Below, piece after piece: positions 53,907 to 62,430 of a DNA stretch of 64,000 nt; position 1 is the first letter of the stretch, and every line of letters begins with the position of its first letter. The notes below the pieces were generated by a model. It was given only the letters and a program-made list of their open reading frames with translations, did no database searches and was not told where the DNA came from. The translations under genes were made by a program, and so were the position numbers. The stretch comes from Natronobacillus azotifigens (lineage in GTDB: Bacteria; Bacillota; Bacilli; Bacillales; Amphibacillaceae), in the NCBI RefSeq assembly GCF_026805325.1, contig NZ_JAPRAT010000012.1, forward strand, positions 1 through 64,000, written 5' to 3'.

Positions 53907-54120
53907 TAAGTTGTTGTTATTATGTTAAAAATTCATAACCTTACTGTGTAGTTAAGCTGCCTGCTTCTTAAGGAACAATCTAGATTAGACTATAACTAGA
54001 AAGATTGTGATTTTGAATAGAGTATAGAGAAACTAAACTCTTAGCCTAAACTCAAAATACATAGCATATGAGATTTATAGATGGATTAAAGTGTCTGTGT
54101 ATATTGCATAGTATTCACTC
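53907..54120. other. Intergenic region before the permease promoter
   Basis: No gene or repeat recognised; the promoter for the permeases begins at its right edge. Confidence 0.5.
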
Positions 54121-54174
54121 TTGACAAGTAAGCGTTGACATAATAAAATGTTATTGTAACTTAAACGATAAACT
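54121..54174 (+). promoter_or_regulatory. Promoter with two operators before the permease genes
   Basis: TTGACA (54121-54126), a 17-base spacer and TAAAAT (54144-54149). GTAAGCGTTGAC (54128-54139) lies in the spacer and ACTTAAACGATAAACT lies after the start. Both sites have exactly the same offsets as in the promoter at 50160. The transcript has a leader of over 100 bases. Confidence 0.75.
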
Positions 54175-54288
54175 AATACTTATGAATTGATTGGGGGAAA
54201 AAACTTTATTGTAATGTGTGGTTTAAGTATGTTTTTATGTTTTTTTAACTTTGATTAGATACAATAATGGAGGTACGGGGGTTGTAAA

Positions 54289-55206
54289 ATGGAAAAAAAG
54301 CCAAAAGAAAAAAAATTTAATATGATGTCATTAAGTGATTTAAGCTATAAGAAGCAAAGAAGTATAATAATTATTGCTTTTTCTATTGTTCCATTATTAT
54401 TATTATTCACATTTTCCTATTATCCACTTATGCAAATGTTTAGATATAGTTTCCATGAATGGAATGGATTAGGACCTGTTGAAAATTTTGTTGGTTTAGA
54501 AAATTATAAAACAATATTTACTGATCCAGAGTACTTCTCTGTTTTTAGAGTTAGTATTTACTACTTTGTCGCTACTTTTTTTCAAATGGGATTTGCGCTC
54601 TATTTTGCAACAATTCTAAGTTTTGATGTGAAGTTTAAAAATTTCTTTAAAGGAGTCTTATTCTTTCCTTACTTATTAAATGGTGTTGCTATCGGTTTTA
54701 TCTTTCGTGTGTTTTATACCGGAGGAGGAACTCTTGATAGTCTGATGGAAATGTTTGGTTTAGGAGAATATATTCAGTTTTGGCTTCGTGACCGAAGTAT
54801 AGTTAATATTTCTCTAGCTGCTACATCGGTTTGGAGATATATGGGATTCAACTTTATTATTTTCTTAGGTGCAATACAATCTGTTCCAAGGGAAATTTAT
54901 GAAGCTGCTGAAGTGGACGGAGCTAACCGCTGGCATCAATTCAGATATATTATCCTTCCAAGTATTAAAAGAATCTTACAATTAAATATTATCCTTGCAA
55001 TTAGTGGTGCAATAAGTGTATTTGAAATTCCGTATATAATGACTCAAGGTCAAAACGGTACAATGACTTTTGTAATTCAAACCCTAGATACTGCATTTAA
55101 GTTTAGAAAAGTTGGGTTAGCTTCAGCAATGGGTATAGTGTTGTTAATAATCGTTCTATTGGTAACACTTGTTCAAAAAACTTGGCTTAAAGAAAAGGAG
55201 GCCTAG
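54289..55206 (+). CDS. Sugar ABC transporter permease (MalF type)
   Basis: A 305-residue permease. It begins with a basic cytosolic region, then a helix (IIIAFSIVPLLLLFTFSYYPLMQMFRYSFHEW) and five more. The ATPase-coupling loop is IPREIYEAAEVDGANRWHQFRYIILPSIKR (read here as VPREIYEAAEVDGANRW). It forms the pore with the next gene, 3 bases away. No cognate ATPase gene lies in the window, so a shared MsmX-type ATPase encoded elsewhere is likely. Confidence 0.92.
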   Translation: MEKKPKEKKFNMMSLSDLSYKKQRSIIIIAFSIVPLLLLFTFSYYPLMQMFRYSFHEWNGLGPVENFVGLENYKTIFTDPEYFSVFRVSIYYFVATFFQMGFALYFATILSFDVKFKNFFKGVLFFPYLLNGVAIGFIFRVFYTGGGTLDSLMEMFGLGEYIQFWLRDRSIVNISLAATSVWRYMGFNFIIFLGAIQSVPREIYEAAEVDGANRWHQFRYIILPSIKRILQLNIILAISGAISVFEIPYIMTQGQNGTMTFVIQTLDTAFKFRKVGLASAMGIVLLIIVLLVTLVQKTWLKEKEA

Positions 55207-55209
55207 AAA

Positions 55210-56046
55210 TTGTATAAAGTAAAATCTTTTTCAGGATCATTTATAAAATATGCTTCTTTATTTATAGGGGTAGCTGCAGCGATAATACCAATTTTAGTAG
55301 TGTTCTTTTCTTCATTTAAAACAACAGAGGAATATAGAACAACCAATATTCTCACTGCACCCGAAAGTTGGTTGAATTTCGAGAACTATCGTAGAGCATT
55401 TACAGAAGGGAATATGTTGGTAGGTTTCTTTAACACGATTTTTATATTACTTGTGGCCATTGTATTCTCTATTTTAATAGGTACAATGATTGCTTATATT
55501 TTAAGTCGTTTTCAGTTTAAGTTTAGTAAAGTTATGATTGGGTTGTTTTTGTTTGCCGTGTTAATTCCAGGTATTACAACACAGGTAGCAACATTTCAAG
55601 TTATTAGTTCTTTAGGTTTATTTAATACAAGATGGGCTGCTATTCTGTTATTTACTGGAACGGATATAATTGGGATTTATATATTTCTGCAATTCCTTGA
55701 TAGTTCGTCGCTCTCATTGGATGAATCTGCAATGATTGATGGTGCAAGTTATTTTACAATATATCGCAAAATAATACTTCCACTGTTAAAACCAGCGATG
55801 GCTACTGTATTTATTATTAGAGGAGTAGCGATCTATAATGACTTTTATATTCCATTTCTCTATATGCCGGCTGAAAGATTGCAAGTAGTATCAACGTCAC
55901 TGTATAGATTTATGGGGCCTTTTGGGGCGCAATGGGAAGTTATTTCTGCTGGTATTATCATTGTTATCGTGCCAACTTTAGTCTTATTTATATTTTTGCA
56001 AAAGTATATTTATAACGGTTTTACTCAAGGGGCAATGAAAGGTTAA
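55210..56046 (+). CDS. Sugar ABC transporter permease (MalG type)
   Basis: A 278-residue permease starting at TTG, 8-9 bases after AAGGAGG within the end of the previous gene. It has six helices. The coupling loop is LDESAMIDGASYFTIYRKIILPLLKPA, and the C-terminal QKYIYNGFTQGAMKG is typical of MalG-like proteins. It is translated with the MalF-type gene and followed after 30 bases by a GH130 gene, which ties import directly to phosphorolysis. Confidence 0.92.
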   Translation: MYKVKSFSGSFIKYASLFIGVAAAIIPILVVFFSSFKTTEEYRTTNILTAPESWLNFENYRRAFTEGNMLVGFFNTIFILLVAIVFSILIGTMIAYILSRFQFKFSKVMIGLFLFAVLIPGITTQVATFQVISSLGLFNTRWAAILLFTGTDIIGIYIFLQFLDSSSLSLDESAMIDGASYFTIYRKIILPLLKPAMATVFIIRGVAIYNDFYIPFLYMPAERLQVVSTSLYRFMGPFGAQWEVISAGIIIVIVPTLVLFIFLQKYIYNGFTQGAMKG

Positions 56047-56076
56047 AATTTAGTAAATTATAAGGAGAGATTTCAT

Positions 56077-57096
56077 ATGAATAAATTTAATATTATAGGA
56101 GAAGCATTACCGAATATACCGTGGGAAGAAAAACCAGAAAATCATCACGCCCCGGTTTGGAGGCATTCTCAAAATCCTGTGATCAAAAGAAATCCTGTAA
56201 ACGGAGTATCTAGAATTTTTAACAGCGCAGTAGTTCCTTATGAAGGTAAATACATTGGTGTATTTCGTGCTGAGTTAGTGAACGGTCGCCCTCACTTACA
56301 TTTAGGGTGGAGTGAAGATGCACTGAAATGGGACATCGATGAAAACAGAATTGAATTTGTTGATGAAAATGGCGATCCTTATCAACCGAATTATGCGTAT
56401 GACCCAAGGTTACTAAAAGTAGAAGATACGTATTATATCATTTGGTGTACTGATTTCTACGGAGCTGCAATTGGTGTGGCGAAAACAAAAGATTTCAAAG
56501 AATTTGTTAGACTAGAAAACCCATTCTTACCATTCAATCGCAACGGAGTTCTGTTTCCGCGTCGAATCAATGGTAACTATGTAATGTTATCGCGCCCGAG
56601 TGATAGCGGTCATACTCCGTTTGGAGATATTTTCTTAAGTGAAAGTCCTGACCTAACTTTTTGGGGTAAACATCGCCATGTAATGAGTAAAGGTGGAGAT
56701 GGTTGGTGGCAAGCAGTGAAAATTGGTGGTGGCCCAGCACCTATTGAAACATCTGAGGGATGGTTAATGTTTTACCATGGTGTTACCGGAACATGTAATG
56801 GTCTTGTGTATAGCATGGGAAGTGTAATTTTAGATTTAGAAAACCCATCAAAAGTTAAATACCGATCTAAAAACTTTGTCTTAACTCCAGAAGAATGGTA
56901 TGAGGAAAAAGGTTTTGTGGATAACGTTATCTTCCCTTGTGCAACGTTGACCGATGCAGATACTGGTCGAATCGCTATTTATTACGGCGCAGCAGATACT
57001 TATGTTGGGGTTGCTTATACAACGGTTGATGAGATTATAAAATATACCATAGAAAATCATGAAGATATTGCAGATGATAATGAATTAGGAAAGTAA
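56077..57096 (+). CDS. GH130_2-like beta-1,4-manno-oligosaccharide phosphorylase
   Basis: A 339-residue propeller enzyme with AAGGAGAG before ATG. The family blocks are RIFNSAVVPYEGKYIGVFRAE, catalytic Asp109 in NYAYDPRLLKVED, GGGPAPIETSEGWLMFYHG and DNVIFPCATL. It is shorter at its N-terminus than the other GH130 protein of the locus, as usual for the group acting on manno-oligosaccharides. It would cut mannose-1-P from the non-reducing end with phosphate. Assignment to the oligosaccharide-active subfamily is by similarity from memory. Confidence 0.82.
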   Translation: MNKFNIIGEALPNIPWEEKPENHHAPVWRHSQNPVIKRNPVNGVSRIFNSAVVPYEGKYIGVFRAELVNGRPHLHLGWSEDALKWDIDENRIEFVDENGDPYQPNYAYDPRLLKVEDTYYIIWCTDFYGAAIGVAKTKDFKEFVRLENPFLPFNRNGVLFPRRINGNYVMLSRPSDSGHTPFGDIFLSESPDLTFWGKHRHVMSKGGDGWWQAVKIGGGPAPIETSEGWLMFYHGVTGTCNGLVYSMGSVILDLENPSKVKYRSKNFVLTPEEWYEEKGFVDNVIFPCATLTDADTGRIAIYYGAADTYVGVAYTTVDEIIKYTIENHEDIADDNELGK

Positions 57097-57108
57097 ATAG
57101 TTGAAATG

Positions 57109-57141
57109 AAAAAGGTAAGCCCTAAAAGGTTTACCTTTTTT
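57109..57141 (+). terminator. Terminator after the second GH130 gene
   Basis: AAAAAGGTAA pairs with TTACCTTTTT around an 11-12 base loop. Confidence 0.7.
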
Positions 57142-57167
57142 CATAAAAAATGAAGGTGGGGGAAATG

Positions 57168-58364
57168 ATGAACTTAATGCGTTTGAAAGAAGACATTGAA
57201 AAAGAATTAATTGAAGGGATTTTGCCATACTGGGCCAACAAAACCATTGACAAGGAAAATGGTGGTTTTTATGGATATATAACTAATGATGAAGAAATTC
57301 TTTTAGAGTCAGAAAAAGGTTGTATATTAAATTCGCGCATTCTATGGACCTTTTCTAAAGCGTTTAGAACGTACGAGAACAAAGAATACTCAGAAATAGC
57401 CAAACACGCATATCAATTTTTAAAAGAAAGCTTTACAGATGAGCAATATAAAGGTTTATATTGGATGGTGGACTCCGAAGGTCAGCCAACAGTGACAAAA
57501 AAACATGTGTACAACCAGTCGTTTGGCATCTATGGGCTTTCAGAGTACTATCTAGCAACAGGTGATAAAGAGGCGCTGGACTTAGCAAAGGAACTTTTCG
57601 AACTAATCGAAAAACATGCCTATGATAATGTTCACGGTGGGTACTTTGAAGCCTTTACGCGGGAATGGAAAGTTGAAGAAGATTTGCGATTAAGTGATAA
57701 AGATTTAAACTATCCAAAATCTATGAATACACATCTTCATATTATGGAAGCATATACAAATTTATATCGAGCTTGGAAAGATGAAGCTTTAAAAGAAAAG
57801 CTGGTTTCGCTGATTAATATTTCAATTGATAAAATTATAGATAATAATAGGTTCCAGTTTAAACTTTTCTTTGACGAAGCTTGGAACTCCAAGTCAGAGA
57901 TAATTTCTTATGGTCATGATATTGAAGGAAGTTGGTTGTTATTTGAAGCTGCTGAAGTAGCAGGGGATGAGCAACTTATTGCTAAAGTGAAAAATATTAC
58001 AATAAACATGGCAGACAAAGTCTATGAAGATGGTTTCGATGATGATGGTAGTATCTTAAATGAAGCGGATCAGACTTCTATAGTTGATGCGGATAAGGTT
58101 TGGTGGGTACAAGCAGAAGGGATGGTAGGTTTTTTTAATGCTTTTGAAATTACAAAAGATCCAAAATATCTAAAAAAAGTATTTGGTTTGTGGAGCTTTT
58201 TAAATGATTATATGATTGATCATCAAAATGGTGAATGGTATTGGAAGGTTGCAAAGAATAGAAAGGTATATGAAAACATGCCAAAAGTAGAACCATGGAA
58301 ATGTCCATATCATAACTCCCGCTTTTGTTTTGAGCTTATCGAACGAATAAAAAAACAATACTAG
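57168..58364 (+). CDS. Cellobiose 2-epimerase family (mannobiose 2-epimerase)
   Basis: About 398 residues. The ATG at 57168 lies 8 bases after AGGTGG; ATGs at 57150 and 57165 are less well placed. It is an alpha/alpha-barrel protein of the N-acylglucosamine 2-epimerase superfamily. The conserved blocks are KHVYNQSFGIYGLSEYY, YPKSMNTHLHIMEAYTNLYRAW, ISYGHDIEGSWLLFEAAEV, WWVQAEGMVGFFNAFEIT and WKCPYHNSRFCFELIERI; these carry the catalytic and substrate His residues. It would turn mannobiose into mannosyl-glucose, the substrate of the GH130_1 enzyme of this locus. Confidence 0.85.
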   Translation: MNLMRLKEDIEKELIEGILPYWANKTIDKENGGFYGYITNDEEILLESEKGCILNSRILWTFSKAFRTYENKEYSEIAKHAYQFLKESFTDEQYKGLYWMVDSEGQPTVTKKHVYNQSFGIYGLSEYYLATGDKEALDLAKELFELIEKHAYDNVHGGYFEAFTREWKVEEDLRLSDKDLNYPKSMNTHLHIMEAYTNLYRAWKDEALKEKLVSLINISIDKIIDNNRFQFKLFFDEAWNSKSEIISYGHDIEGSWLLFEAAEVAGDEQLIAKVKNITINMADKVYEDGFDDDGSILNEADQTSIVDADKVWWVQAEGMVGFFNAFEITKDPKYLKKVFGLWSFLNDYMIDHQNGEWYWKVAKNRKVYENMPKVEPWKCPYHNSRFCFELIERIKKQY

Positions 58365-58377
58365 CTTTATGTAAAGT

Positions 58378-58411
58378 TAAGCCATTGAAAGTAGGCTATA
58401 TTTCAATGGCT
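58378..58411 (+). terminator. Hairpin after the epimerase gene
   Basis: AAGCCATTGAAA and TTTCAATGGCTT are perfect 12-bp arms around GTAGGCTATA. Only a weak T-rich tail follows, so it may attenuate transcription into the next gene instead of stopping it. Confidence 0.65.
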
Positions 58412-58465
58412 TGTCTTACTTAAAAATGTACTTTATTTCTATAATTTAGAAAAGAAGGTGTAAAA

Positions 58466-59419
58466 GTGAAATATCGTAATTTAGGTAGATCAGGTTTAAA
58501 GATAAGTGAATTAAGCCTGGGAAGTTGGCTTACATATGGAAACTCTGTAGAAGCAAAAAAAGCCACAAATATAATTAAGCAAGCTTATGAAGTTGGAATA
58601 AATTCTTTTGATTCAGCAAATGTTTACGCTCAAGGAGAAGGAGAAAGAATTGTTGGAAAGGCCTTAGAACAATACCCCCGAGAATCTTATATCCTCACTT
58701 CAAAAGTATATTGGCCTATGGGAGATGGCGTGAATGATCGCGGATTATCAAGAAAGCACGTTTTCGAACAACTTCATTCATCTCTAAAACGTCTTAATAA
58801 AGATTATCTCGATATTTACTATTGCCACCGATTCGATTCAGAGACCCCTATTGAAGAAACATTGAGAACGATTGATGATTTTGTCCGTCAAGGAAAAGTA
58901 TTATATGTTGGAGTAAGTGAGTGGACGGCGGCTCAAATAGCTGAAGCATTGGGGGTTGCAGACCAATACTTATTGGATAAAATAGTCGTAAATCAACCGA
59001 TGTATCATATGCTTGATCGAAAAATCGAAGAAGAAATTATTCCTTTTTGTGAAAATAAGGGCATAAGTCAAGTCGTATACTCACCATTAGCGCAAGGGGT
59101 TTTAACTGGTAAGTATAAAAAAGGAAAGGGATTACCTAAAAATAGTCGGGCGACTGACGAAACCGCCAATATGTGGATGAACCCGTATTTAACAGACGAT
59201 GCTCTAGAGAAGGTTGCTAAACTGGAGTTAGTTGCAAAAGAACTTGGAGTGAAACTTTCTCAATTAGCAATTGCATGGATATTAAGACATCCAAGTGTAG
59301 CTAGTACGATTATTGGAGCAAGCAAACCAGAACAAGTTGTGGAAAATGCCCAGGCTTCTGAAATTACTTTATCAAATGAAATAATTAGTGAAATAAATAA
59401 AATTTTAAAAGATTCCTAG
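58466..59419 (+). CDS. Aldo/keto reductase
   Basis: A 317-residue TIM-barrel oxidoreductase. It begins MKYRNLGRSGLKISELSLGSW, with the catalytic region GINSFDSANVYAQGEGERIVGKAL (Asp and Tyr), Lys in TSKVYWPM and His in DIYYCHRFD. The NADPH-binding C-terminal part is TIIGASKPEQVVENAQA. It resembles the voltage-gated K+-channel-beta-like aldo/keto reductases. Its place between the epimerase and ManA genes suggests a role in sugar metabolism, but the substrate is unknown. Confidence 0.9.
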   Translation: MKYRNLGRSGLKISELSLGSWLTYGNSVEAKKATNIIKQAYEVGINSFDSANVYAQGEGERIVGKALEQYPRESYILTSKVYWPMGDGVNDRGLSRKHVFEQLHSSLKRLNKDYLDIYYCHRFDSETPIEETLRTIDDFVRQGKVLYVGVSEWTAAQIAEALGVADQYLLDKIVVNQPMYHMLDRKIEEEIIPFCENKGISQVVYSPLAQGVLTGKYKKGKGLPKNSRATDETANMWMNPYLTDDALEKVAKLELVAKELGVKLSQLAIAWILRHPSVASTIIGASKPEQVVENAQASEITLSNEIISEINKILKDS

Positions 59420-59469
59420 TTGTAACTCACCAATTAAAAGTATTGAAATGAAAAAGGAGTGCTATTGTT

Positions 59470-60426
59470 ATGTACAGTGAACCAATTTTTCTTGAACCGG
59501 AGTTTAAGCAAAGAATTTGGGGTGGAACGAAATTAAGAGATTATTTTGATTATAATATTCCTTCAAATATAACTGGTGAATGTTGGGGAATATCAGCTCA
59601 TAAAAACGGCCCTTCGACTTTAAAAAATGGTCCATTAAAAGGCAAAAAATTAAATGATGTATGGAGAGAAAATCGTGAACTATTCGCAAACGAACAGGGC
59701 GATACTTTCCCTCTGCTAGTGAAAATATTAGATGCTAATGACGATTTATCTGTACAAGTTCATCCGGATGATGAATATGCAAACCAACATGAACATGGGG
59801 ATTTAGGTAAAACGGAATGTTGGTATGTCATTGATTGTGAAGTGGACTCACATTTAATTGTAGGTCATCATGCGAAAACAAAAGAAGAATTCATTGCAAA
59901 AGTAGAAAGCGGTCATTGGGATTCTCTATTGAGAAAGATAGCGATTAAACCGGGAGACTTTTTTTATGTACCAAGTGGAACGATCCATGCAATTGGTAAA
60001 GGAGCACTAATTCTAGAAACACAACAAAGTTCCGACACGACCTACCGAGTATACGATTATGACCGTACTGATAAAGAGGGAAATAAAAGAGAATTACATG
60101 TAAAAAAATCAATTGATGTATCGACAATTCCACATGTTGAGCCCAATTTGGAGCAGAAAGTTATTAAGCAAGAAGGCTTAGTTTATAAGATGCTTGTCTC
60201 AGAAAAATATTTCACAGTTTACCACTACTCCCTAGCCGGGTCTGTAAAAATGAATAGAGATTATCGTTATTTACTAATGAGTGTTTTTAAAGGTAATGGA
60301 TCTGTAATTATAGAAGGAAAAGAGTTCCCGTTTTGTAAAGGTGATCATTTTATTATTCCATCAACTATAAACGAATTTGAGTTGAATGGGGAAACAGAAT
60401 TAATCGTGTCACATACAACAGCTTAA
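59470..60426 (+). CDS. manA: Mannose-6-phosphate isomerase, class I
   Basis: A 318-residue cupin-fold enzyme with AAAAGGAG 9-10 bases before ATG. The zinc-site residues are readable: QVHPDDEYANQHEHG with His98, KTECWYV with Glu116, and GTIHAIGKGALILETQQSSDTTYRVYDYDR. It converts mannose-6-P to fructose-6-P and is the exit of the mannan pathway into glycolysis. The short length is normal for the Firmicutes type. It lies 23 bases before the phosphohexomutase gene. Confidence 0.93.
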   Translation: MYSEPIFLEPEFKQRIWGGTKLRDYFDYNIPSNITGECWGISAHKNGPSTLKNGPLKGKKLNDVWRENRELFANEQGDTFPLLVKILDANDDLSVQVHPDDEYANQHEHGDLGKTECWYVIDCEVDSHLIVGHHAKTKEEFIAKVESGHWDSLLRKIAIKPGDFFYVPSGTIHAIGKGALILETQQSSDTTYRVYDYDRTDKEGNKRELHVKKSIDVSTIPHVEPNLEQKVIKQEGLVYKMLVSEKYFTVYHYSLAGSVKMNRDYRYLLMSVFKGNGSVIIEGKEFPFCKGDHFIIPSTINEFELNGETELIVSHTTA

Positions 60427-60449
60427 AAAATATAGGAAGGTGAAAGGCT

Positions 60450-62177
60450 ATGGATTGGAAAGAAGAATACACACGTTGGCTAACCAACGCGCAGTTAGAT
60501 CGTGACATGAAAAAGCAATTAGAAGTGATTGCAGGAAACGAAACTTTAATTGAAGATTGTTTTTATAAGTCTTTAGAGTTTGGAACAGGTGGACTTAGAG
60601 GTGAACTCGGGGTAGGAACAAATCGTCTTAATGTATATACGATTCGAAAAGCAACAGAGGGATTAGCACAATATATTATTCAAAAAGGTGAATTAGCGAA
60701 AAAACAAGGTGTTGTTATTGCTTATGATTGTAGACATAAATCTCCAGAATTCGCTTTAGAAGCTGCAAGAGTTTTGGGTAAACACGGAATAATAGTGTAT
60801 TTATTTAATGAATTGAAGCCAACCCCACTACTATCATACTCAGTCCGTCGCTTGAATGCATCAGCTGGAATCGTCATTACTGCTAGTCATAATCCACCTG
60901 AATATAACGGGTATAAAGTTTATGGATCAGATGGTTGTCAGATTACTTTAGATGCAGCGAACGCAATTATCTCTAACATAAACGCTGTAGTAGACGAGTT
61001 GGAAATTGAGGTGTTAGACAAAGATAGGTTACTAGATTCTGGAACATTAAAGATGATAGGTCAAGAAATAGAAAAAGAATACATGGAAGAAATGAAGTCA
61101 ATAATTGTTAACCAAGAAGTACTAGATAAGTATGCAAAAGAACTAAAAATTGTTTTCACTCCACTTCACGGTACGTCTAATAGACTTGTTCAAAAAGGTC
61201 TGAAAGAATTCGGATTTTCCAACGTTAACATTGTTAAAGAACAAGAACAGCCGGATCCTAACTTTTCTACAGTTGATTCCCCAAATCCAGAAGAACATGC
61301 AGCTTTTAAGTTAGCAATTAGTTATGGGGAAAAGATGGATGCGGATATTTTAATGGGAACAGATCCTGACGCAGATCGTGTGGGTGTTGTGGTGAAAGAT
61401 AATCAAGGAAATTATGTTGTCCTAACTGGTAACCAAACGGGTGCATTGATGTTGGATTACTTATTATCAAATAAACAGGATATACCAACCAACGGAACTG
61501 TTCTGAAGACAATTGTTACAAGTGAAATTGGTCGCGAGATAGCTAAAGCTTATAATCTTGAAACAATAGATACACTCACTGGATTTAAGTACATCGGGGA
61601 AAAAATTAATCAGTTCGAACAAACAAATAAGCATCAATTTATGTTTGGTTATGAAGAAAGTTATGGTTACTTGATTGGTGATTTTGTTAGGGACAAAGAT
61701 GCAATTCAAGCATGTTTGTTTATTGCTGAAGTTGCAGCATACCATAAATCAAAAGGAGCATCTTTGTACCAAGCATTAGAAAACATATTTGATAGATATG
61801 GTTATTTTTATGAAGATCTTAAATCAATTACCTTAAAAGGTAAAGCAGGTTTAGTACAAATGATTAAAATAATGGAGCATTTTAGAGTGATAGAAGAGTT
61901 TCAAGTAGGAGAAAACAAATTAATAAAGAAAGATGATTACAGGATATCAGTATCTAAAAATGTCGTCTCAGGTGAAATAGAAACAATCAAACTTCCACCT
62001 TCAGATGTCCTAAAGTTTTTCCTTTCTGATGATTCATGGTTTTGTATACGCCCTTCAGGAACAGAACCAAAAATCAAGTTTTATTTTGGTGTGAAAGGAA
62101 GTTCTGTTGAAGATGCAAAAGGTAAGCTAGTTTTGATTAGAGATAAGGTAAATTCAATAATTAAACGATTAACTTAA
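60450..62177 (+). CDS. Phosphoglucomutase/phosphomannomutase (PgcA-like)
   Basis: A 575-residue alpha-D-phosphohexomutase with GAAGGTGA before ATG. The active-site phosphoserine loop is GIVITASHNPPEYNGYKVYG and the metal loop is GTDPDADRVGV. The sugar-binding GYEESYGYLIG and the phosphate-binding CIRPSGTEPKIKFYF follow. In this locus it would convert mannose-1-P from both GH130 enzymes to mannose-6-P for ManA. The length matches bacillar PgcA proteins. Confidence 0.92.
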   Translation: MDWKEEYTRWLTNAQLDRDMKKQLEVIAGNETLIEDCFYKSLEFGTGGLRGELGVGTNRLNVYTIRKATEGLAQYIIQKGELAKKQGVVIAYDCRHKSPEFALEAARVLGKHGIIVYLFNELKPTPLLSYSVRRLNASAGIVITASHNPPEYNGYKVYGSDGCQITLDAANAIISNINAVVDELEIEVLDKDRLLDSGTLKMIGQEIEKEYMEEMKSIIVNQEVLDKYAKELKIVFTPLHGTSNRLVQKGLKEFGFSNVNIVKEQEQPDPNFSTVDSPNPEEHAAFKLAISYGEKMDADILMGTDPDADRVGVVVKDNQGNYVVLTGNQTGALMLDYLLSNKQDIPTNGTVLKTIVTSEIGREIAKAYNLETIDTLTGFKYIGEKINQFEQTNKHQFMFGYEESYGYLIGDFVRDKDAIQACLFIAEVAAYHKSKGASLYQALENIFDRYGYFYEDLKSITLKGKAGLVQMIKIMEHFRVIEEFQVGENKLIKKDDYRISVSKNVVSGEIETIKLPPSDVLKFFLSDDSWFCIRPSGTEPKIKFYFGVKGSSVEDAKGKLVLIRDKVNSIIKRLT

Positions 62178-62185
62178 GGATAAAG

Positions 62186-62217
62186 TGGCGCGTTATTCTA
62201 TAATTTCGCGCTTTTTT
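62186..62217 (+). terminator. Terminator at the end of the mannan locus
   Basis: GCGCG and CGCGC pair around a 14-base loop and T6 follows. It separates the enzyme genes from the chemoreceptor. The stretch 62218-62430 is very AT-rich and should hold the chemoreceptor promoter. Confidence 0.65.
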
Positions 62218-62430
62218 CCGACAATAAAACCAATATATCATTGCTTTTCCACCTTAATTAGTTTATATTTTAATTAAAATATAAACTAATATATAAAATA
62301 ATTAAACTTATTTAAGTTAATTCATTAACTGATTTGATGTTTTTAATATTGTTATTGTAATACGTTGATTTATTTATATTTTTTCGTTAATTTGATTTTT
62401 TTATTATAGCATCATAAAGGGGTGTATAAA

